Shown here in pieces: positions 25,433 to 35,327 of a stretch of 64,000 bases of DNA. The stretch is from Acidobacteriota bacterium (GTDB lineage: Bacteria; Acidobacteriota; Terriglobia; Acidiferrales; UBA7541): the NCBI GenBank assembly GCA_013289955.1, contig JABCYZ010000003.1:248001-312000 (forward strand), in the 5' to 3' direction. Numbering within the stretch: the first letter of the stretch is position 1; every line of letters starts with the position of its first letter. A program made the position numbers and the translations under genes. The notes under the pieces are model-generated. The model did no database searches, was not told where the DNA came from, and was given only the letters and a program-made list of their open reading frames with translations.

Positions 25433-26821
25433 TTAAGCGCGGACTTCTCGGGCGAGGCGCAGGATCGTCTCGAGCGAGAGCTCGACATCGGCTTCCGTTG
25501 TCGCCCAGGAAGAGACGCTAACTCGCATGGCCGACTTTCCCTGCCACACCGTTCCACCGCACCAGCACGTACCGTCTCGCTGAACGGCTCGAATCACTTT
25601 CTCGGTAATTTCCGCGCTGCCGAAAGACACAAGCACCTGGTTGATGACCACGTCGTTCAGCACCTCGAATCCTGCTCGGCGAAACCCTTCGGCAAACGTT
25701 TTTGCGTGTTCGCAAGTCCGCTCGATCAGGGAAGAGAGTCCCTCTCTCCCGAGCGACTTCAGCCCGGCCCACAGATCGACCCCCCGCGCCCTTCGCGATG
25801 ACTCGGGACTGTGGTACATCGGCTCGCGGCGCCCGCTCCCCTCAAGGTATGCAGCGCTTATGGCCATCGCGGATCGCAACGCTCTTCCGTCCTTTACCAG
25901 GACGATGCCGCTGTCGTAATTGACGTTCGGCCATTTGTGGGCATCGGTGGCCCAGGAATCCGCTTGCTCGAAGCCTTTCGTCAGGTGGCTGAATTTCGGC
26001 GAGACGGCGGCCCACAAACCAAAAGCCCCGTCGACGTGAACCCAGGCCCCTTGTTCGCGCGCGAGAGCGCAGATCTCCGCGGCCGGATCGAAGGCCCCGG
26101 TGTTTACGTTGCCGGCTTGAATGCAGAGAATGCTGCGTTCGTTGAGTCGAGGCAGTTTGTCTGGACGCATTCTTCCCTGATCGTCCGCTTCGACGCGCGT
26201 CAGGCGCTTTTTGCCAAACCCCGCAAGGCTTAGAGCCTTCAGAATAGAAGCATGAACTTCGTCGCCCACCACGACATCAAGGGGCGGCGCTCCAAACATT
26301 CCATCGTCCGCAACGTTCCACCCGGCGCGGGCAAGCAGGGCATGACGCGCGGCTGCCAGCGCCGCAAAATTTGCCGTCGTGGCGCAGGTCACAAGGCCGC
26401 CCTCGCAGCCCTGCGGCAAACCAAGCGCCTCGCACACCCATCCGAGCACCACCTCTTCCAGTTCTGCGGCCACCGGCGACATTACCCGCAACGCCGCATT
26501 TTGGTCCCAGGCTCCGGCCAGCCAATTCGCCGCAAGAGACGCGGGCAAGGTTCCGCCATTTACGAACCCGAAGTACCTGCCACCGGTTGTCGCCATGGTC
26601 GCTGGAGAGCCGATTTCATCCAGTTTCTTGAAAATCTCCGCTGGATCACCCGGCGCGTTGGGAAAGGGTTCGCGGAATTTTCCGAGGTTTTCTAAATCTC
26701 TTTCGGTTGGCGAGACGCGGCGCTTCCCGATTCCTTGGACATATTTGCGCGCCGTCTCTGCCGCCTGCTGTAAAAGCTCATCTCTCCGGGATAGTTCATC
26801 TGAATCTGTTTCTAGTTTCAT
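25433..26821 (-). CDS. PLP-dependent group II decarboxylase/aminotransferase-like protein
   Basis: 462 aa. The PLP-binding lysine sits in SWATDAHKWPNVNYDSG, the group II amino-acid decarboxylase signature. Upstream are LVTCATTANFAALAAARHAL and HVDGAFGLWAAVSP, which hold the cofactor phosphate and pyridine nitrogen. C-terminally, CWCGGTVWQGKSAMRVSVSS occurs where the family has its substrate-binding strand. Substrate (aromatic amino acid, glutamate or other) cannot be fixed from sequence. A single-gene unit with its own start; the downstream neighbour on the same strand is the kinase-region RDD gene in opposite orientation. Confidence 0.88.
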   Translation of the reverse strand: MKLETDSDELSRRDELLQQAAETARKYVQGIGKRRVSPTERDLENLGKFREPFPNAPGDPAEIFKKLDEIGSPATMATTGGRYFGFVNGGTLPASLAANWLAGAWDQNAALRVMSPVAAELEEVVLGWVCEALGLPQGCEGGLVTCATTANFAALAAARHALLARAGWNVADDGMFGAPPLDVVVGDEVHASILKALSLAGFGKKRLTRVEADDQGRMRPDKLPRLNERSILCIQAGNVNTGAFDPAAEICALAREQGAWVHVDGAFGLWAAVSPKFSHLTKGFEQADSWATDAHKWPNVNYDSGIVLVKDGRALRSAMAISAAYLEGSGRREPMYHSPESSRRARGVDLWAGLKSLGREGLSSLIERTCEHAKTFAEGFRRAGFEVLNDVVINQVLVSFGSAEITEKVIRAVQRDGTCWCGGTVWQGKSAMRVSVSSWATTEADVELSLETILRLAREVRA

Positions 26822-26962
26822 TCGGGACCTTTCGACGAGGCCGTGTTTGAGAGAAGCGACACACCGGCCAGCACGGCGCGGACAGCGCCGGTCTCCTCAG
26901 ACCAGAGTCGAGACTAAGGGATTTCAAAGGGAGCCGAATTGTCCACTGTTTCTTGCCGCCTG

Positions 26963-27706
26963 CTACTTCTTGATGACGGCTTCGTCCGAAGCAATCTTGC
27001 CGTCACGGATGAAGATAATCCGGTGCGCGTGCTGCGCGATATCGTTTTCGTGGGTGACCAGAATGATGGTGTTGCCCTGCTTATAAAGATTCTCGAAGAG
27101 CGCCATGATCTCTTCGCCGGTTTTAGAATCGAGGTTGCCCGTCGGCTCGTCCGCCAGGACAATCGATGGCGAGTTGACAAGAGCCCTGGCAATGGCCACG
27201 CGCTGTCTCTGTCCGCCCGAGAGCTCGTTCGGCTTGTGACTCATCCGATCCACCAGATCCACGCGCTCAAGCGCCTTCTTGGCTTTTTCAATACGCTCCT
27301 CTGCCGGAGTGCCGTTGTAGATCAGCGGAAGTTCGACATTGTGCAGCGCCGTCGCGCGCGGCAGCAAATTAAACGTCTGAAAAACGAAACCAATCTCTTT
27401 GTTGCGAATGTAGGCCAGTTCGTCGTCGTCCAAATCGCTAACCAGGCGTCCCGCAAGCCAGTATTTTCCCTCGCTAGGTGAATCCAGACACCCGATAAGG
27501 TTCATCAACGTGGATTTGCCCGAACCGGAAGGCCCCATAATGGCCACGTATTCGCCCTTGCGAATCTGCAGGTCCACACCGCTCAGAGCGTGTACCTTCT
27601 CCGAGCCCATTTCATATACTTTCGTGAGGGCTTCCGTCTTGATCACGATACCGGAGCTGACCAGGTCTTCCCGATACGATTCCGCTGTTGTTGTCTCCAC
27701 GGGCAT
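26963..27706 (-). CDS. MacB/LolD-type ABC transporter ATP-binding protein
   Basis: 247 aa. Walker [13 protein letters not shown] (about 52-63), Q-loop [20 protein letters not shown], signature [15 protein letters not shown], Walker [16 protein letters not shown] and H-loop [10 protein letters not shown] are all intact. The NLLP and PTGNLDS spacing is typical of MacB, LolD and FtsE ATPases. It lies 28 bp downstream of the membrane-fusion protein gene, as in MacAB-type exporters, but no FtsX/MacB permease follows: the next gene is a PLP enzyme. The permease must be elsewhere or lost. Confidence 0.92.
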   Translation of the reverse strand: MPVETTTAESYREDLVSSGIVIKTEALTKVYEMGSEKVHALSGVDLQIRKGEYVAIMGPSGSGKSTLMNLIGCLDSPSEGKYWLAGRLVSDLDDDELAYIRNKEIGFVFQTFNLLPRATALHNVELPLIYNGTPAEERIEKAKKALERVDLVDRMSHKPNELSGGQRQRVAIARALVNSPSIVLADEPTGNLDSKTGEEIMALFENLYKQGNTIILVTHENDIAQHAHRIIFIRDGKIASDEAVIKK

Positions 27707-27734
27707 GCAATTCTCCCTCGCTACCCTAACTTCG

Positions 27735-29144
27735 TCAGCTCTGTTGATCGTCCTGTTTTTTCGGCGCGGAATTATCTACCTTCACGCTGGCCTCGGGCTT
27801 GAGCGTTCTTAACGCCTTGTAGCTCCCGATGACAATTTCATCGCCGATTTGCAGGCCCTTGGTGACCTCAATGTCCGTAACGCCCGTGATTCCAGTCTCG
27901 ACGGGACGGAAGAAGGCCTTTTTTCCGTTGACGACGAAGACCCCCTGGATCTCGTCCTTTTTGGGATCGCCCGGCGCGGCTGGCGGCGGTGCAGCGAGTG
28001 TAACTCCCGAATTTCCCTGCCCCTTTGCATTCTTGGCGGCTTCTTCGAGGTCCTTCCGTGTGCGCACGGCCAGCGCCTGGATCGGGATAGCGATCACACT
28101 TTTCTTTTCCGCAGTTTTGATTTTTGCTGTTGTTGAGAGTCCTGGACGCAAATTATCCGGAGGATTGTCGAGTCTGACGACTACTTTGAAATCCTTGGCT
28201 TCCTGCGTGCTCGTCGTGGATTGCGTTGTGGCCAGACCCGAGCTGCGCAACGTCGCCTGCGAGCCTATTTCCGTCACTTTCCCTTTGAATATTTTCCCGG
28301 GCACGGCGTCAATGGTTACATCCGCATCTTGCCCGAGCTTTACGTTAACGATGTCCGTTTCGTCCACTTTGACTTCCGCGGTCACCACGGACATGTCCGA
28401 CAGCGTCATGAGGAAACTTCCGTTCGAATTCTGGATGCCGGGCACGACGTAGTCACCCACGCGCTCCGGCAAGTAACTAACGATTCCGTTGATGGGCGAG
28501 GTGTAGGTGGTTTTTGACAACACGTCCTTCGTCCGAACCAGCATCGCCTGGTTTTGATTGACCTGCGACCTCGTCTGATCCAGCTGTGCTTTGAGAGACT
28601 GTACCTTCGCCTTAGCCGAATCTACGGCCGCTACTGCGCCGTCATAGGTGCTCTTCCGCTGGTCGAAATCCTGTTTCGGGATCAACCCATCCTTGTAGAG
28701 TCCCTGTCCGCGCTCCCAATCGAGCTTGGCCTTTTCCATGTTTGCCTGCTGAGAGACCAGGTCTGCCTTTGCTGCGTCGAAACTCGCATCCGCCGCCTGT
28801 ACGCCGGACTCTGCAGAATGGATCGCAGCCGCCTGTGCCTGGACGTCTGCGCTGGCCTGTACGTTTTCCTGAAGCAAGAGCCTGTCGCCCTTCTTGATAT
28901 GGTCGCCTTCCTTGACGAGGATCTCGGTGATTCTGCCGAACCCTTGCGCCGTCACGTTGGTATAGGTCGTTGGCTTAATCTCTCCGGAAGCCGTCACCAG
29001 AGAAACCAAGTCGTCCGAATTTGCTACTTTGGCTGTTTGTACCGTCACCACACCTTTGTTCGCCTGGTTGACGCTGAACACCACAATCCCTATCAGCACC
29101 CCGGCGACGACCAACCCGATGACTACCTTTTTCCACGTCTTCAT
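27735..29144 (-). CDS. HlyD/MacA-type periplasmic adaptor protein
   Basis: 469 aa. One N-terminal transmembrane anchor ([19 protein letters not shown], about 6-24). A biotinyl-lipoyl half-motif ([20 protein letters not shown]) is followed by a long alpha-hairpin (about 115-215, rich in Ala, Gln and Lys), then the second lipoyl half and beta-barrel ([20 protein letters not shown]). A membrane-proximal domain ends near 460, with an Ala/Pro-rich insertion at about 390-410. It bridges an inner-membrane transporter to the outer membrane in tripartite efflux. Encoded immediately upstream of its ATPase. Confidence 0.9.
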   Translation of the reverse strand: MKTWKKVVIGLVVAGVLIGIVVFSVNQANKGVVTVQTAKVANSDDLVSLVTASGEIKPTTYTNVTAQGFGRITEILVKEGDHIKKGDRLLLQENVQASADVQAQAAAIHSAESGVQAADASFDAAKADLVSQQANMEKAKLDWERGQGLYKDGLIPKQDFDQRKSTYDGAVAAVDSAKAKVQSLKAQLDQTRSQVNQNQAMLVRTKDVLSKTTYTSPINGIVSYLPERVGDYVVPGIQNSNGSFLMTLSDMSVVTAEVKVDETDIVNVKLGQDADVTIDAVPGKIFKGKVTEIGSQATLRSSGLATTQSTTSTQEAKDFKVVVRLDNPPDNLRPGLSTTAKIKTAEKKSVIAIPIQALAVRTRKDLEEAAKNAKGQGNSGVTLAAPPPAAPGDPKKDEIQGVFVVNGKKAFFRPVETGITGVTDIEVTKGLQIGDEIVIGSYKALRTLKPEASVKVDNSAPKKQDDQQS

Positions 29145-29620
29145 GTAATTCCTCTTCTGTCCACCCTCGAAGGGTCACTTGGAACGTCCCCGGGCAGGCC
29201 ACCCGAACGGGGACACCATTGCGTTGATTGCTTGCCCGTCCTCTACCTTACATACGCCCGTGTGGGTCGAAATGTTTCGCAAGAGGCTGCTGCGTACTGC
29301 GCGGTTGGAGTCCCCCGACGGGAGCGCCTGACCGGCCGACGGGGCAACTCAGCCCAAGTTCCGTACGTTGGGCGCGGATATCCCCTATATTCTAGATTCA
29401 AAACAGCCTAAAGGAAAGAACTCCTCTTGGGAGCTCGTTGACACCCTCGCGACAGACCGACCTACCCCTTTATGACGTGTCAAGTCTTGTTTTGTTAACG
29501 GAGAGCCACATTTTTCGCGGCATTTTGGCCGTTTCTCGAATTCGTTTGATGCTATACTTTGTTTACTCGCTGGGCAGGAATCTCCGGAGCCGTGTCGGTC
29601 CTGAAAAGAGCCTTCCCGAA
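29145..29620. other. Intergenic region containing a tRNA-type promoter
   Basis: About 475 bp without a supported gene. Near its right end is an extended -10, TGCTATACT (29550-29558), 68 bp before the first base of the tRNA-Ser 5' half. It fits the original promoter of that tRNA and implies that the left copy of the tRNA fragment is in its native chromosomal position. Confidence 0.45.
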
Positions 29621-29662
29621 AACCGCGGAGAGGTGGCAGAGCGGCTGAATGTGGCGGTTTGC
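29621..29662 (+). other. Left attachment-like site: 5' half of tRNA-Ser(GCU)
   Basis: 42 bp identical except for one base to 36359-36400. It comprises six bases before the tRNA, the acceptor strand GGAGAGG, the D-arm GGCAGAGCGGC and the anticodon-stem run GGCGGTTTGC. Immediately after the GC of the anticodon the sequence stops being tRNA-like, and no T-arm follows. Read as the left boundary of a recombinase-mobilised island. Confidence 0.65.
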
Positions 29663-29861
29663 AAACGCCAATAGGCCACTTCGCTATCTGATACAAAACT
29701 CAACTAAATCCCTTTGCCCGCCATTAGATAGCAATATTTCAGACTTTTGTAGTTCGCTGATTTTGACCTGCTCTGCGCCAATTTTAGTGACAGTTTGATG
29801 ACAGTTGAGTTTTTGGCCCCTCGCGCACATGAGCGTCACAAGCTCAAGTGTGGGAGAAGAA

Positions 29862-30704
29862 ATGAGCGAAGATGGTTCATGTCACACGACTGCACGGCAA
29901 CAAGCATCGTCGGACCGCAAGGCCGTGCTCATGAGCAATAGCACATTGGCAGAAGCCGCAAGCTTGGACCTGCTGGTCGAGAACCGCCCTCAGTACTTTC
30001 AATGTCGCGAGATCGACGACACACCGGAGCTGCTCGAGCAGAGCTTTGGCCTGCGCTATCAGGTGTACTGCCTCGAACGGGCCTTCTTGAATCCGGAGCA
30101 CTACCTGAACCATATGGAGATCGACACGTTCGATGCGTATGCGCTGCATTTCGGCACGATGAACCTTGAGGGAGAACTGGTGGGGACCGCACGTCTGGTG
30201 CAGGATGGCGTCGCGGGGTTTCCTCTGTTGCAGCACTGCAGCATTTTCCCGTCCGAGACCGAGCTCTATCGGCCGGAGAACACGGTGGTCGAGGTCTCGC
30301 GCCTATCGGTGAGCCGGAAGTACCGCCGCCTCAAGATTGATGGCCCGTATGGCGACCACAGCGCGCCGGCCGTGTACGCCGGGAAAGAGCGGGGCGGAGA
30401 GCACGCGCAAAACGAAGGTGAACTGATCGTGAGCCTCTACCGGGCGTTGTATCAGGCATCCAAACGCCACGGCATCACGCACTGGCTGGCGGCCACCGAA
30501 AGATCGCTGCACCGATTGCTGGCGAAGTTTGGGTTTCCGTTTCGGCTGATTGGTCCGCAGACCGACTACTTCGGTCCCGTTGCGCCGTACCTGATGGACG
30601 TGAGCGAGTTCGACCAGGTGATCCTCTCGCACAAGAAGCCGCTGCTCGACGAGTTTCTCGTTGGCCTCGAACCGCAGTTCCGTCCGGTGCCACGCCGGTG
30701 GTAA
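29862..30704 (+). CDS. LuxI/GNAT-like acyltransferase (PEP-CTERM/exosortase-associated acyltransferase family)
   Basis: 280 aa from ATG 29862, which has GGAGAAG about 4 bp upstream; an ATG at 29931 is an alternative. The core shows the acyl-homoserine-lactone synthase framework: Arg in FGLRYQVYCLERAF, the acidic pair in HMEIDTFDAY, Arg in ELVGTARLV and E-x-x-R in TVVEVSRLSV. That set is shared by LuxI proteins and by the acyltransferase family found with exosortase/PEP-CTERM loci. No exosortase is in view. Visibly more GC-rich than the chromosome to its left and the first gene inside the island. The CoA-ligase-like gene follows 28 bp later. Confidence 0.82.
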   Translation: MSEDGSCHTTARQQASSDRKAVLMSNSTLAEAASLDLLVENRPQYFQCREIDDTPELLEQSFGLRYQVYCLERAFLNPEHYLNHMEIDTFDAYALHFGTMNLEGELVGTARLVQDGVAGFPLLQHCSIFPSETELYRPENTVVEVSRLSVSRKYRRLKIDGPYGDHSAPAVYAGKERGGEHAQNEGELIVSLYRALYQASKRHGITHWLAATERSLHRLLAKFGFPFRLIGPQTDYFGPVAPYLMDVSEFDQVILSHKKPLLDEFLVGLEPQFRPVPRRW

Positions 30705-30732
30705 TCGTCCTATTCGCCGATCGCGGCAGATC

Positions 30733-32115
30733 GTGACCCTCGTCGCGCCAGAAGTCGAAGTCCGGCTGCTGCGAGCGTTCCGACGCGCAGCAACCTGCGT
30801 GCCCGCGTATCGCACGCTGCTCACCGAGCACCGCGCCGTTGCGGGTCAGGTCGTTGACTCCGCCTCGTTCTCCCGCCTCTGCCCGCTTACGAGCAAGCAC
30901 AATACGTTCAATCGCTTCGAGCTCGACCAGATTTGCGTGGCGGGAGGGATGCGCGGTCTGGCGGGCGTCCTGACGAGTTCAGGGCAAGGCGGTCGCTTTT
31001 CGTTTGGGCTGACCACCAGGGCGCAGGCGTCGGCCGGCGCGGACTTCATCGACCAGGCGCTTGACACGGCGTTTCAGATCCGCGCACGCTCGACACTCGC
31101 CATCAATTGCCTCCCCATGGGCGTCGGATTCTCATCGCACGTGATGACTGTGGCCACAACCAGCGTTCGTGAGGACATGGCGCTGGGACTCGTGCGAGCG
31201 TTCGGCGGGCACTATGACCAGATTCTCCTGGTAGGCGATCCCCTGTTCCTGAAGAAGCTGACCGATCGTGCGAGGGACGAAGGCCTCGACTGGAGCCGTT
31301 ACAGAATCAACGTTGTCGTTGGGGAAGATATCTTCGGCGAGCACTTCCGCACCTACCTGGCAACGTGCCTGGGACTGGACGTCGATCGGCCGCAGAATGG
31401 GTATGTCCTGTCGTCGTTTGGTGTCGGCGAGCTCGGGTTGCACCTCTGCTACGAGACGCCCGCGACTATCGCCGTCCATCGCGCGGCGTCCACGGATCAG
31501 GGACTGGCACGCGAGCTGTTGGCGGCAGGCGACCAGGCGACGCCTCCGCCGATGATCTTTGCGTTCGATCCGCTCCGGACATTCATGGAGATCGTCGAGC
31601 CCGACTGCCACGGTTACGGTCGCCTGACGATTTCGATGCTGGATGATGAGACACCCTTGCCGTTACTGCGGTACCAGACAGGCGACGTGGCCCGCCTCCT
31701 CGACGCTGTCGAGGCCGCAGAGCTCGTCAGCCGGCGTGGCATCGTCCTTCCCGCTGACCTTCCGCCCATGCTCCTCGCACTGAAAGGCCGGGACCGAGAC
31801 GCGCTGCCGAACGGATCGCAGCTGAGCGTGTACAGAGACGTGCTGTACGCCGATCAGGCGATCGCGCGGCGCTTGTCGGGCGCCTTTCGTCTGGTCTTTA
31901 CTGGAACGGCGTGCACGATGCACGTCCAGTTGACGGGAGATGCTCGACAGGAGCCGGCCGACGAGCAGGCCCTGCTGCACCAGTTGCCGGACCGGGCCCG
32001 GCCGATGCGCCTGGTGCTCTGGCCCTACGCCCGATTTCCCTTCGGCATGTGCCTGGACTACGAGCGCAAGTTCTCGCACTACGTCCCCGGTGAGACGAAC
32101 CCGCCAGGGGTGTGA
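30733..32115 (+). CDS. Phenylacetate-CoA ligase/AMP-binding-like protein
   Basis: About 460 aa from GTG 30733; the frame stays open to 30661, inside the upstream gene, and no ribosome site settles the start. VLTSSGQGGRFSFGL (near residue 80) corresponds to the phosphate-binding loop of adenylate-forming enzymes. VLSSFGVGELGLHLCYE resembles the A5 motif, and LPLLRYQTGDVARLL is the YxTGD (A7) motif. The C-terminal lid domain is short and diverged (FPFGMCLDYERKFSHYV). PaaK-like enzymes make acyl- or aryl-CoA. Placed directly after a LuxI-like acyltransferase, it may supply that enzyme's acyl donor (inference). Confidence 0.75.
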   Translation: MTLVAPEVEVRLLRAFRRAATCVPAYRTLLTEHRAVAGQVVDSASFSRLCPLTSKHNTFNRFELDQICVAGGMRGLAGVLTSSGQGGRFSFGLTTRAQASAGADFIDQALDTAFQIRARSTLAINCLPMGVGFSSHVMTVATTSVREDMALGLVRAFGGHYDQILLVGDPLFLKKLTDRARDEGLDWSRYRINVVVGEDIFGEHFRTYLATCLGLDVDRPQNGYVLSSFGVGELGLHLCYETPATIAVHRAASTDQGLARELLAAGDQATPPPMIFAFDPLRTFMEIVEPDCHGYGRLTISMLDDETPLPLLRYQTGDVARLLDAVEAAELVSRRGIVLPADLPPMLLALKGRDRDALPNGSQLSVYRDVLYADQAIARRLSGAFRLVFTGTACTMHVQLTGDARQEPADEQALLHQLPDRARPMRLVLWPYARFPFGMCLDYERKFSHYVPGETNPPGV

Positions 32116-32339
32116 AACAGCTCGCTCGCCGGTAGGGACCGCGGATCGCCTGCGCAGGACATCGTTTTGTTGAGAAGTTTAGCATCTCGTTTCGGTATCC
32201 CGTGTGGTCAAAAATCTCGAACATATTGAAAAGGCTCGGTTTCCGGTCTCGTAATTTTTTCGCACTGCTGCTTTCTGAAACTCAAGAGCATGTACGATCC
32301 GGGTTCGACGATCAAGTTCAACTCCCCTATCCTGGGCGG

Positions 32340-33473
32340 TTACCCGCCAGGCGTCCTGAGGCCAACTTCTTCGAGCACCTCCTCAAATACTGGTTCTTTC
32401 TTTAGAGGAGACCACCTCGGATCAACGCCGAGATGAATCAGCCAATCACAATGTTCCGTCCGTGCTTTCTTAAGTTGCCTTGCCGCCTCCTGCGTTCTAT
32501 TGAGACCTGCGTATACTAACGCCTTGCAATAGGCGGGCTCGTAGGCGATCTTTCGGACCTGCCGTAACTCCTTGATCCTTTTCAGAGTTCCCATGCTGAG
32601 ATCTTGCTTTCCCAATTTTCCGTAGAGATGCCCCAACCAGCTCAGCCCAACCGCGCTTGGTTCGATCCGCAACGACTCCCGATAGCTCGCGATCGCATCT
32701 TTCGGCCTGTTATTCAGTTCGTAGGCAAAACCGAGAAGGATATGAGCAGGGCCAAGTTTGCGATATGCTTCGCACGCCTTCTCGCAGAGCGACAATCCTT
32801 CGGTCAGGTCTCCTGCTAATACATGCAACCAGCCCCTGCTCACGGTAATTATTGGTTCGGTCGGCACCGCGTGCACTGCACGATCAATTCGCTCAATTCC
32901 TTCGGTCGTTCTGCCGCTCGAAATCAGCAGATGTGAGTAGGCAAGCAAGGCTCCCGGCTCATCGGCATTCAGTTTCAACGCTTCCTGTAGTTTTTCCTCT
33001 GCAGTCTTCCAGTCAAAATCGTATATGAGCGAGATAAGGCCCAAAAGACCATGGGCGCGCGCCAGTTTTTCATTTTGCTTAATAGCCGCCTTAGCTGCTC
33101 TGCGTGCCAACGGCATTGCAACTCCCGGTCGTCTCACGCAATATCCGATATGACCGAGATTAAGGTAGCTATATCCAATGACGGTCAAAGTTCTGGGGTC
33201 ACCCATCGGATATTCCTTCATAGCGTCGCGGGCTAGCTTCAGGCCTGCTTCCAGAGAGTCCATGGTGTGTATGTTGAAATGGTGCCGGGCCGTCTCATAC
33301 AGAAGACTAGCCTCATCCTTGAGGGTTCTGTACGTCTTCTGTACATTGGCTTCGAGACAGTACCGTTGTTTGCGAACGGGCTTGAAATATTGATTCCGCT
33401 TGAAGCCAAGCTTCTTATTGATCTTCGAGATGTAGTCCGTCAACGGATGTCCACCAAGATGCCTACCTGTCAA
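32340..33473 (-). pseudogene. N-terminally truncated TPR-repeat protein
   Basis: The frame gives 377 aa, of which about 85-370 are tetratricopeptide repeats (LARAHGLLGLISLIYDFDWK, PGALLAYSHLLISSGRTTEG, GPAHILLGFAYELNNRPKDA). It ends DPRWSPLKKEPVFEEVLEEV, the usual terminus of large CadC-like winged-helix/TPR or adenylate-cyclase/TPR proteins. The DNA-binding or catalytic N-terminal part expected in those is absent. The frame begins exactly where an SSB fragment on the other strand begins, so a rearrangement probably removed the 5' portion. It may still yield a TPR-only protein. Confidence 0.6.
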
Positions 33474-33490
33474 TGGTTTGACCGACTCCA

Positions 33491-33790
33491 GTGCGAACGT
33501 CTTGCGAGGTTGAGAAAAAAACCGAGTGGCACCGCGTCGTGGCCTTCAACCGCCTCGGCGAGTCCATCGCCGACACGCTCCACAAGGGCGATCACGTCCT
33601 CGTGGACGGACAACTCGTCAGCTCGAAATACGAGCGCGAGAATGGCAAGTCCAAGAAGGCCAAGGCCGCGAAGTTCGCGATCTTCTGGAGCGTGCGAGCA
33701 AATTCCGTGCGCAGGCTCAGCCGTGCGGAAGCTGAGAACCCGGCGGCTGCGGCGAGTCCCGAGCCGGCACCGGAAGATGCTCCGTTCTAA
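33491..33790 (+). pseudogene. ssb: N-terminally truncated single-stranded DNA-binding protein gene
   Basis: From about 33506 the frame reads EKKTEWHRVVAFNRLGESIA, then KGDHVLVDGQLVSSKYE: the second half of the SSB OB-fold. It ends in an acidic tail APEDAPF like the SSB DDxPF tip that recruits partner proteins. The first 50 or so residues of the fold are missing; the open frame has no recognisable start or ribosome site. An efficient terminator follows 13 bp after the stop. It is a broken copy brought in with the island. Confidence 0.75.
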
Positions 33791-33802
33791 GACACCTTCC
33801 AG

Positions 33803-33837
33803 AAAGGCCCTTCGGCTTCGAGCCGAAGGGCCTTTTT
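33803..33837 (+). terminator. Strong intrinsic terminator after the ssb fragment
   Basis: A 15-bp perfect stem (AAAGGCCCTTCGGCT, 33803-33817, with AGCCGAAGGGCCTTT, 33821-33835) closes a TCG loop and runs into TTTTT. It is usable in both directions because the A-run precedes the left arm, so it also lies properly behind the AbiEii remnant on the other strand. Confidence 0.9.
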
Positions 33838-33931
33838 CTGTTGTCCTGTGTTGCTGTCGGTCTTTCGCGAGAGCTGCGCGGCTCTCCGCGAGCGACTCCC
33901 GGAGTGCTGTTGGCTCTCTGATTCCCACCAG

Positions 33932-34709
33932 CTATGTTTCGAGCGTTTTTGCGAAGTCGCGCACGACTGCGAGTCCTTCTCCAATCTTAATTTGGAGACC
34001 ACACTCTTTCGCCAGCGCGTCGAACACAGGTCCCCACTCCGCGGGCGGTGGGTCGAGTTCCGAAGGCACTGTGTGCGTCCCGCGTTTCGCAAACGTCGCG
34101 CGGACTGCGGCAGACGCCTTCGTCCTATCGAGTTTGCCCGAGTGAATGAGATCCTTGGTTCTCGTGTTTGCGCGCTCACCTCGCGGCAGAGAATAGGCGT
34201 GAAGCTTTTCTGCGAATTGTTGCTCGGCTGAGATCACGGGAAACGTCCACGTGGAATCGTCCGAAGTCCCGCCCGTCCATTTGGGCCACGACCGGATAAC
34301 GGCTGCCTCCTTCCGGAGCGCCCTCCAGATCCTCTCTCGCTTCACCCACCAGGAACTCGAAAAAATCGTCGAGGTGGGTGGCGGCAGCTTCTTGCAGCAT
34401 GACGCGGACTTCCTCGCGTCGCTTCGCTATGTCCTTTGAAAGGCGCGTGCCGTCGTGCAGCGTCAAGTCGATATCCTTGGTCGTTCGCGCTGCGTCCAAC
34501 CGCAACTCCATCGCGTAACCGCCCTTCAGAAGCCACGGATAGTTGGCCTTCGGCCCTTTCGAAAACATGCGCGCCAGAAAACGGTCGAAGGCCACTTGTC
34601 GGCGCAGGCGCTGCAAGTCGGTCGCTTCCGCGCGCGCGCGCGTCTGCAGGCGCGTTTCCAGCGCCGTCCGGAATGCGCCCGCCGTTTTGTAGCTCTTGGC
34701 TTCGTCCAT
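33932..34709 (-). pseudogene. abiEii: AbiEii-type nucleotidyltransferase toxin, frameshifted
   Basis: The first frame (start 34709) gives the AbiEii N-terminus, with the nucleotidyltransferase motifs YPWLLKGGYAMELRL and ARTTKDIDLTL (G-G and D-x-D). It continues to FGRFHVDVS and then diverges. The rest of the family domain continues in a second frame: ISAEQQFAEKLHAYSLPRGE, KDLIHSGKLDRTKASAAVRA and PPPAEWGPVFDALAKECGL. A frameshift around 34220-34250, with probable loss of intervening codons, separates them. AbiEii is a GTP-binding tRNA/RNA-targeting toxin in type IV systems; this copy should be inactive. It starts one base inside the AbiEi stop. Confidence 0.75.
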
Positions 34710-35317
34710 CAGGCCCTCTGCCCGGCAAGTTCGCGGAGTGACTTTTGCACGGTGTCATGAGGCATGTCGTCGATTTCCCGTCTGGCAATGAGCCCGCGCT
34801 GGATGGCTTCGTCGACCGCCTGCTTCAGCTGGCTGCGGTCAACGCGTCCCGCCCGTAGCAGGTCGACGATCGTTCGCAGAGGACGCGTGACCCGCACGCC
34901 GTGTATTTCTTGGACATCATCCAGATCGAGATACGCTCGATGCAGGATGAGAATTTCCGGAATCTCGCTCGTCCGGCGAAACGCCTTTGGGACCGTCATA
35001 TGCAGTTTCGATGGCATGAGATCGGAAAGCTCGTGCAGGCTGAGCGCTGTGTCATGACTGTAAGTTCCTTCCGGCAGCTCCCGCCGGTTCTGCGACCAGA
35101 GATACCAGAGCATCAGGTCCGGTCGCCCGACTGTCGCAAAGTCAGCAAGTCGATATATCCCCCGATGCTCACGGATCCAGTTTCCCGCATTCACATGGTA
35201 GGAGTGCGTTTTCTCTGAAAACCCAGCCCGGATGGCTTGTTTGGTCGTAAAGAATCCTTGCTGCGATTGGGCTAGTTCGTGAAGCAGTCGCTCGGCTTTT
35301 TTTCGTGGTCCAAGCAT
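34709..35317 (-). CDS. abiEi: AbiEi-type antitoxin/transcriptional repressor
   Basis: 202 aa from ATG 35317 (MLGPRKKAERLL); the frame upstream of that is not family-like. An N-terminal winged helix (about 10-65: GFFTTKQAIRAGFSEKTHSY) precedes the antitoxin domain: YSHDTALSLHELSDLMPSKL, then VTRPLRTIVDLLRAGRVDRS. AbiEi proteins repress their operon by binding inverted repeats and neutralise AbiEii without a stable protein complex. The stop and the toxin start share one base (TGATG). The antitoxin is intact while the toxin is broken. Two G/C-armed inverted repeats lie upstream. Confidence 0.87.
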   Translation of the reverse strand: MLGPRKKAERLLHELAQSQQGFFTTKQAIRAGFSEKTHSYHVNAGNWIREHRGIYRLADFATVGRPDLMLWYLWSQNRRELPEGTYSHDTALSLHELSDLMPSKLHMTVPKAFRRTSEIPEILILHRAYLDLDDVQEIHGVRVTRPLRTIVDLLRAGRVDRSQLKQAVDEAIQRGLIARREIDDMPHDTVQKSLRELAGQRA

Positions 35318-35327
35318 TGCATAATCC

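Noticed and set aside
29621..29700. A functional tRNA gene at the left att site
   Set aside because: Only the 5' half is present; no variable arm, T-arm or 3' acceptor strand follows.
29805..29861. TTG start for the LuxI-like acyltransferase
   Set aside because: It has no ribosome site, whereas ATG 29862 is preceded by GGAGAAG.
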